DNA of 36,640 nt from Gammaproteobacteria bacterium (GTDB lineage Bacteria; Pseudomonadota; Gammaproteobacteria; Steroidobacterales; Steroidobacteraceae), in the NCBI GenBank assembly GCA_027306985.1, contig DAHUXV010000054.1, forward strand, positions 1 through 36,640. The letters run 5' to 3'. The first letter of the stretch is position 1. Each line of letters begins with the position of its first letter. Both the position numbers and the translations under genes were made by a program. The notes beneath the pieces were generated by a model, which saw only the letters and a program-made list of their open reading frames with translations, did not search any database and was not told the origin of the DNA. Of the stretch, positions 32,113-36,640 are shown in pieces.

Positions 32113-32877
32113 TCAGCCGCCGCCGGGCCGGATTGCGGCAGCGGCGAGCGCCTTGCGGATGAAATCCTGCACCTCGGGGCGGGGCGCCCAGGCCTGCCGT
32201 CCGGCGGGCCAGTTCGGGGCGTCGGCGTACATGCGGTTCAGGCCCTCCTGGATCCCGGGATCGCCGCCGGTGAATTCGCTGACCAGGGCGTTCCAGCGCA
32301 CGGCGAGGGCCCGCGCCTTCTCGCCGGCCGGATCCTCGCTCAGCGCGGCCTCGACGTCGCGGTAGAGTGCGCTCCACTCGGCGCCGACCCGCTGCTGCAG
32401 CTCGGGCGACCACAGGTGCGCCCGGGAATCGATCCTGGCCTGCGCCTCCTCGCTGAAATATTGCTCCTGCCAACTCGTTGTGTTCTGCATGGCGATCTCC
32501 TTGATGAGGGTGGTGAAAGACTCCCAATCGGGCTGTCCGGCACCCGACAGAGCGCTCCTCGCCATGCCGATGGCGCGCAGCGTCCGGTCCAGGTGCTCGC
32601 GCTTGATCGCGAGCACGCGCTGCTGGCGGGCGAGCACGTCGGGCAGCTCGGTGCGGCCGTCCCGTTCCAACAGCGCGCGGATGTCTTTCAGTCCGAGCCC
32701 GATCAGCTTCAGGACCAGGATCTGCTCCAGGCGCAACAGGTCGCGATCGGTGTAGAGCCGATACCCTGTTCCGCTGCGTCCGGCAGGGCGCAGCAGGCCC
32801 ACGCGATCGTAGTGATGCAGCGTGCGGACGGTGACGCCCGCCCGCCGCGCAAACTCGAGGGCTCGATAATGCTTCAC
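32113..32877 (-). CDS. MerR-family regulator with TipAS-like domain
   Basis: A 254-residue regulator. The MerR helix-turn-helix and wing are at residues 4-70 (ALEFARRAGVTVRTLHHYDRVGLLRPAGRSGTGYRLYTDRDLLRLEQI), followed by the coiled-coil dimerisation helix (residues ~75-115). The C-terminal half (YFSEEAQARIDSRAHLWSPELQQ to PEVQDFIRKALA) is like the TipAS domain that binds thiopeptides or other ligands in Streptomyces TipA. The start is the GTG at 32877 with GGAG 7 bases upstream, not the longer frame, because a classic MerR promoter lies at 32904-32934 right in front of it. It probably controls itself; other targets are unknown. It is divergent from the YncE-like gene. Confidence 0.88.
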   Translation of the reverse strand: MKHYRALEFARRAGVTVRTLHHYDRVGLLRPAGRSGTGYRLYTDRDLLRLEQILVLKLIGLGLKDIRALLERDGRTELPDVLARQQRVLAIKREHLDRTLRAIGMARSALSGAGQPDWESFTTLIKEIAMQNTTSWQEQYFSEEAQARIDSRAHLWSPELQQRVGAEWSALYRDVEAALSEDPAGEKARALAVRWNALVSEFTGGDPGIQEGLNRMYADAPNWPAGRQAWAPRPEVQDFIRKALAAAAIRPGGG

Positions 32878-32903
32878 TCTGATGCTCCGGTCATGGCCGG
32901 CGC

Positions 32904-32934
32904 AGTCTCCGCTCTGACGCAGGGTCAGAGTCAA
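32904..32934 (-). promoter_or_regulatory. MerR-type promoter with perfect dyad
   Basis: On the minus strand TTGACT (32934-32929), a 19-base spacer, then GAGACT (32909-32904). The spacer is filled by CTCTGAC-N5-GTCAGAG (32930-32912), a perfect 7-bp dyad. The long spacer with centred dyad is the hallmark of MerR-controlled promoters. The weak -10 fits need for activator-induced DNA distortion. Confidence 0.65.
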
Positions 32935-33052
32935 GCTCCGGCCGCCGCGCGGCTGCGCCACGGGGAGGCGAAAACGAGGTGAAATGAACGAGCCGGCAGG
33001 CCCGGCCCGGTAGACTGAAGGCTCTTCAGGCCGCCAGCCGCGGGTACGCGTC

Positions 33053-34144
33053 ATGCCAGGATTCCGGAGTTTCGCATTCACGGTCGCTTTCGCAGTCGGG
33101 ATGAGCGGCGCAACCTTGGCCATGGCTCGGTCCGGACAGGCCGAGGCCGCCGGTCCGGTCGACTATCACTTCGTCAAGAGCGTGCCGCTCGGCGCCCCGA
33201 ACGGTTGGGACTACCTGCTGTACTCCCCGACGACGCACCGGCTGTTCATCGCGCACGGCAACCGGCTGACGGTGGTCGACGGCCGCACCGACCGGGTCGT
33301 TGGCCAAGTCGGCCCGATCCCCGGCGGGCCGCACGGAACGGCGTTCGACCCGGCCGCCGGCGTCGGCATCACCGACGATGGCCGGCTCGGACAGGCGGTG
33401 ATCTTCAACCTGAAGACGCTCGAAGTGGTCAGCCGGCTTAAGGTCCAGCGCGGCGCCGATGCCGTGACCTTCGATCCGGTGAGCGGCCATGCGTTCGTGA
33501 TCGACGGCGATACCGGCGATATCGCCGTGGTCGATCCGGCGCACCGGCGAGTGGTGACCTTCATCCACATTGGCGGCGATCTGGAGTACGCCGTTCCCGG
33601 CGACAACGGCGAGCTCTACGTCAACGGCGTCACCCACCACGAGATCTTCCGCATCAACACCGCGACCAACCGAGTGGATGCGAGGTGGCCGATGCCCCAG
33701 TGCAGATCCCCGCACGGCCTGGCGATCGACACGAGGACGCACCGTCTCTTCTCGAGCTGCGAGAATCGGCGCCTGGTCGTGGTCGATTCCGAGAACGGCG
33801 CCGTCGTGGCGGCGGTACCCATTGGACGCGGCACCGACGGGGACCGGTTCGATCCGAAGAGCGGATTGATCTTCAGCTCCAACGGCATCGACGGCACGCT
33901 GTCGATCATCCGCGAGGTCAATGCCAACCGCTTCGTCCCGGTGGCGACCGTGAAGACCGCGCTATCGGCGCGCACGATGGAAATCGATAGCGGGAGCGGC
34001 CGCGTGTACCTGGTCGCGGCGCACACCACCCGCAAGGCGATGGCAGCCTTCATGGCGCAGTGGCGCAGGACGCATCGGCGCCCGCGGGTGTCGCCTTTCA
34101 CTCCGGGGTCCCTGAAGCTGATGATGTTCGACCCGGGGCGGTAG
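33053..34144 (+). CDS. Exported YncE-like beta-propeller protein
   Basis: A 363-residue protein with a signal peptide (about residues 1-32, MPGFRSFAFTVAFAVGMSG...) and a seven-bladed propeller of the YVTN/YncE type. Repeats are seen in YSPTTHRLFIAHGNRLTVVDGRTDRVVG, FDPVSGHAFVIDGDTGDIAVVDPAHRRVV, LYVNGVTHHEIFRINTATNRV, IDTRTHRLFSSCENRRLVVVDSENGAVV and DSGSGRVYLVAAH. Such proteins are periplasmic, of mostly unknown role. Two Cys (in QCRSPHG and SSCENRR) might form a disulfide. A short hairpin CTGAAG-GCT-CTTCAG (33015-33029) lies in the leader. The next gene, also a beta-propeller-like exported protein, starts 61 bases later. Confidence 0.85.
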   Translation: MPGFRSFAFTVAFAVGMSGATLAMARSGQAEAAGPVDYHFVKSVPLGAPNGWDYLLYSPTTHRLFIAHGNRLTVVDGRTDRVVGQVGPIPGGPHGTAFDPAAGVGITDDGRLGQAVIFNLKTLEVVSRLKVQRGADAVTFDPVSGHAFVIDGDTGDIAVVDPAHRRVVTFIHIGGDLEYAVPGDNGELYVNGVTHHEIFRINTATNRVDARWPMPQCRSPHGLAIDTRTHRLFSSCENRRLVVVDSENGAVVAAVPIGRGTDGDRFDPKSGLIFSSNGIDGTLSIIREVNANRFVPVATVKTALSARTMEIDSGSGRVYLVAAHTTRKAMAAFMAQWRRTHRRPRVSPFTPGSLKLMMFDPGR

Positions 34145-34205
34145 CGCCGGCGAAACCTCACCTGTATTCCCAAAACGAACTCGATCCTTGAGGGGGCGAC
34201 CTGCC

Positions 34206-36640
34206 ATGTTCAAAGCACGCTGTGGGGTGCTGCTTTCCTGTCTGTGCCTGGCACTGCCGGCCGCGTTTGCGGCGCCCATGCCGGCGGGCAAGCTCACGGG
34301 CGCGCTGCGCTGGCGCAGTGTCGGTCCCTATACCGGCGGGCGCGTCACCGCGGTGGCCGGCATCGCCGATGAGCCCAACGTCTTTTTCATGGGGACGGCC
34401 GGCGGCGGCGTTTGGCGGACCGGGGATTACGGCCACCATTGGCAGAACATCTCCGACAAGGACCTCAAGAGCGGCAATATCGGCGCCATGGCGATCGCGC
34501 CGTCCAATCCGAAGGTCATCTACGTGGGCACGGGCGATTCCGCGCCCCGCAACACGGTCCTCACCGGGAAGGGGATGTACAAGTCCACCGACGGCGGCAA
34601 GAGCTGGAAATACATCGGGCTGGGCGCGACCCACATCATCAGCGGGATCATCGTGGATCCCAGGAATCCCGCCGTCGTGTACGTGGCGGCTCTGGGGCAT
34701 CTCTTCGGGCCCAATCCGGAGCGGGGGGTGTTCGAGACCACGGACGGAGGCAAGACCTGGAAGAAGATCCTGTACGTGAACGCCGGGACCGGAGCGATCA
34801 GCCTGGCGATGGATCCGTCCGATCCGCGCGTGCTCTACGCCGCGATGTGGCAGCTGTCCCGCAGGCACTGGACCTTCTCCAGCGGCGGCCCGGGAAGCGG
34901 CATCTACAAAACCACCGACGGCGGGGCCCACTGGAGCAACATCTCGCACCGCCCGGGGCTGCCGCCCGGCATCCTGGGCAAAGTCGGCATCGCGGTGGCG
35001 CCGAGCCGGCCGAATGTCCTCTACGCGCTGATTCAGGCGGACTACAAGGGCCAGGCGGGGGGACTTTTCCGCTCCGAGGATGCCGGCCGGAGCTGGAAGC
35101 TCATCAACAACAGCATGAGGATCACGCAGCGCGCCTTCTATTACATGACCGTCTTCGTGGACCCCAAGGACCCGAACACGATCTACCTTCCCAACGTCGG
35201 CGTATACGTATCGCACGACGGGGGCAAGAAGCTCATCGCCCTGCATCCGCCGCATGGCGACAACCACGTGCTGTGGATCAATCCCAGGAATCCGCAGACC
35301 TTCATCGAAGGCAACGATGGCGGCGCGGCCGTCACCCTGAACGGCGGCAAGGCGTGGAGCTCCGAGTACAACCAGCCCACCGGCCAGTTCTATCACGCCA
35401 ATCTCGACGATCAGTTTCCGTTCCACATCTACGGCGCGCAGCAGGACCGCGGCTCGGTCGAAGCCCCGAGCGCCGTGCCCGCAGGGAAGATTCCGCCGGT
35501 CTGGAAGGACGTGCAAGGAGGGGAGATGAGCTGGCTGGTGCCGACGCCGGGCCAGCCCTGGGTCACCTACGGCAGCGGCTACTACAGCACGGAGTGGAAG
35601 GAGAACCGCAGGACGGGACTGGTCACCAATGTGAGCCCCTGGCCGTCCTACAAGTTCGGCCTGGCCGGAGCCCGGATCAAATATCGCTACGGCTGGAACC
35701 ATCATCCCGTCGTATTCGCCCCGGGGAACCCGCGGGAGCTGCTGATGGCGGCGAACGTGCTGTTCGAGACCACGGACGAGGGCATCCACTGGAAGCGGAT
35801 CAGTCCGGACCTCACGCGCAACGACAGGAGCAAGCAGGCGCGGCCGGGCGGACCGATCAGCGCGGACGTGACCGGCGAGGAGATGTTCGACACGATATCC
35901 TCGGTCGCCTTCTCGCCGCTCACGGACAAGGTCATCTGGACGGGCTCCGATGACGGGTTGGTTTACGTGACCACCGATGGCGGCGGTCATTGGAGCGAGG
36001 CGCGCCCGCCGGCGCTGCCGAAGTGGTCCACGGTCACCTGCATCGAGCCTTCGCACCTCGATGAGGGCACCGCCTATCTCTCGGCGAGCCGGTACGACTG
36101 GGACGACTTTCACCCGTACATCTACAGGACCACCGACTACGGCAGGCACTGGACGAAGATCACCACCGGGCTGCCGCAGGACCAGTATGTCGAGAGCGTC
36201 CGGCAGGATCCGGACGACTCCGACCTGCTCCTCGCGGGCACCAGCGCGACGGTGTATGTCAGCTTAAATGGGGGCCGGCGGTGGCAGCCGCTGTCGCTCA
36301 ATCTGCCGCCCGTGCGGGTGAACGACGTGGAGATTCAGCCGCAGCAGCACGCCGTGGTGCTCGCGACCTTCGGGCGCGGCTTCTGGGTGCTCGACAACCT
36401 GCAGTTCCTCGAGCAGTTGGGAGAGGCCCGGGTCGCGAGCGGCGCCCCCTATCTCTTCAAGCCGCAGCAGGCGTGGCTGGTCACGCGGCGGATGGGCGGC
36501 TTCGGTCCGCGCGGGCCGGGAGGGCGGAATCTGCCGCCCGGAGTCACGGTGTATTTCCACCTGCCCGCCGATTACGACGGGCGCACGCCGGTGACGCTGA
36601 GCTTCGCCGACGCGGCCGGAAAGCCGATCCGCAGCTTCAC
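34206..36640 (+). CDS. Exported BNR/sortilin-like repeat protein, 3' end outside the window
   Basis: The frame from ATG 34206 runs to the window edge without a stop (811 codons seen). A signal peptide (MFKARCGVLLSCLCLALPAAFA) precedes a WRSVGPYTGGRVTAVAG start and many BNR/VPS10-type repeats: GGGVWRTGDYGHHWQNIS, GMYKSTDGGKSWKYIGL, GVFETTDGGKTWKKIL, GIYKTTDGGAHWSNIS, GLFRSEDAGRSWKLIN, VLFETTDEGIHWKRIS, LVYVTTDGGGHWSEA and YIYRTTDYGRHWTKI. The pattern SxDGGxxW is the BNR signature; the overall plan resembles the 1000-1100-residue proteins annotated as VPS10 domain, glycosyl hydrolase-like or xyloglucanase-like BNR proteins. FGRGFWVLDNL marks the shift to the C-terminal part. True enzymatic activity is not established. 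GAGGGGG lies about 10 bases before the ATG. Confidence 0.85.
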   Translation, partial: MFKARCGVLLSCLCLALPAAFAAPMPAGKLTGALRWRSVGPYTGGRVTAVAGIADEPNVFFMGTAGGGVWRTGDYGHHWQNISDKDLKSGNIGAMAIAPSNPKVIYVGTGDSAPRNTVLTGKGMYKSTDGGKSWKYIGLGATHIISGIIVDPRNPAVVYVAALGHLFGPNPERGVFETTDGGKTWKKILYVNAGTGAISLAMDPSDPRVLYAAMWQLSRRHWTFSSGGPGSGIYKTTDGGAHWSNISHRPGLPPGILGKVGIAVAPSRPNVLYALIQADYKGQAGGLFRSEDAGRSWKLINNSMRITQRAFYYMTVFVDPKDPNTIYLPNVGVYVSHDGGKKLIALHPPHGDNHVLWINPRNPQTFIEGNDGGAAVTLNGGKAWSSEYNQPTGQFYHANLDDQFPFHIYGAQQDRGSVEAPSAVPAGKIPPVWKDVQGGEMSWLVPTPGQPWVTYGSGYYSTEWKENRRTGLVTNVSPWPSYKFGLAGARIKYRYGWNHHPVVFAPGNPRELLMAANVLFETTDEGIHWKRISPDLTRNDRSKQARPGGPISADVTGEEMFDTISSVAFSPLTDKVIWTGSDDGLVYVTTDGGGHWSEARPPALPKWSTVTCIEPSHLDEGTAYLSASRYDWDDFHPYIYRTTDYGRHWTKITTGLPQDQYVESVRQDPDDSDLLLAGTSATVYVSLNGGRRWQPLSLNLPPVRVNDVEIQPQQHAVVLATFGRGFWVLDNLQFLEQLGEARVASGAPYLFKPQQAWLVTRRMGGFGPRGPGGRNLPPGVTVYFHLPADYDGRTPVTLSFADAAGKPIRSF

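Noticed and set aside
32113-33123. 336-residue form of the MerR regulator
   Set aside because: The first 82 codons cover a perfect MerR operator and promoter; the MerR domain starts at the GTG at 32877.

Overview
The window is a high-GC chromosomal segment (36.6 kb, densely packed genes, GTG/ATG starts, mostly clear Shine-Dalgarno sites) from a proteobacterium. The E. coli-type malate synthase A, the gammaproteobacterial style of the bkd, ace and prp genes, SlyD, and a LacI-type GGTAGCGCTACC operator like those described in xanthomonads suggest a gammaproteobacterium near Xanthomonadales/Steroidobacterales/Nevskiales. This placement is inferred from gene content only. No rRNA, tRNA, CRISPR array, transposase or phage gene is visible.

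Layout. 1-3 kb: 3' end of a LacI regulator, a PmtA/KsgA-like methyltransferase, YciH, a broken Ku gene and an exported PRC-barrel protein. 3-7 kb: an operon for branched-chain 2-oxoacid dehydrogenase (E1 alpha, E1 beta, E2; E3 is elsewhere). 7-11.6 kb: an ScfR/RamB-type regulator divergent from aceB-aceA (glyoxylate shunt). 11.6-13.8 kb: a 2OG-Fe(II) oxygenase-like protein, a GH29 fucosidase remnant and a WXXGXW-repeat exported protein. 13.8-19.8 kb: a sugar-use locus (GH3 glycosidase, GH27 remnant, FAH/GguC-type sugar-acid enzyme, FucP-type permease, FadR-type GntR regulator). 19.8-24.4 kb: SlyD, a decayed stretch, a PerM/AI-2E family membrane protein, an RRM RNA-binding protein, a DUF202 protein and a LysR regulator. 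24.5-28.1 kb: the methylcitrate operon prpC-prpD-prpB. 28.1-31 kb: a tiny membrane ORF, a small exported protein, and an oxalate/formate-type MFS transporter followed by a 41-residue partner. 31-33 kb: two Hsp20 chaperones and a TipA-like MerR regulator. 33-36.6 kb: a YncE-like beta-propeller and the 5' part of a large exported BNR/sortilin-like repeat protein that runs off the window.

How it fits together. Branched-chain 2-oxoacid dehydrogenase makes acyl-CoAs whose breakdown gives acetyl-CoA and propionyl-CoA. AceA/AceB assimilate the first and PrpC/D/B the second, and an ScfR protein (a family that senses short-chain acyl-CoA status) sits between the bkd and ace genes. Around this hub is a glycan-use locus in decay: GH29 and GH27 genes survive only as C-terminal pieces while GH3, permease, FAH enzyme and regulator remain intact. 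Ku and an SDR gene are also broken, mostly by what look like internal deletions.

The most interesting small-scale signals are a 32-codon membrane ORF with a near-perfect Shine-Dalgarno, a dispersed palindromic element with a CCGGGC...GCCCGG core, several genes with a -10-like hexamer placed so that transcripts would be leaderless, and clean operator-like palindromes in front of GH3, the MerR gene and prpC. I did not find an obviously new multi-gene system.
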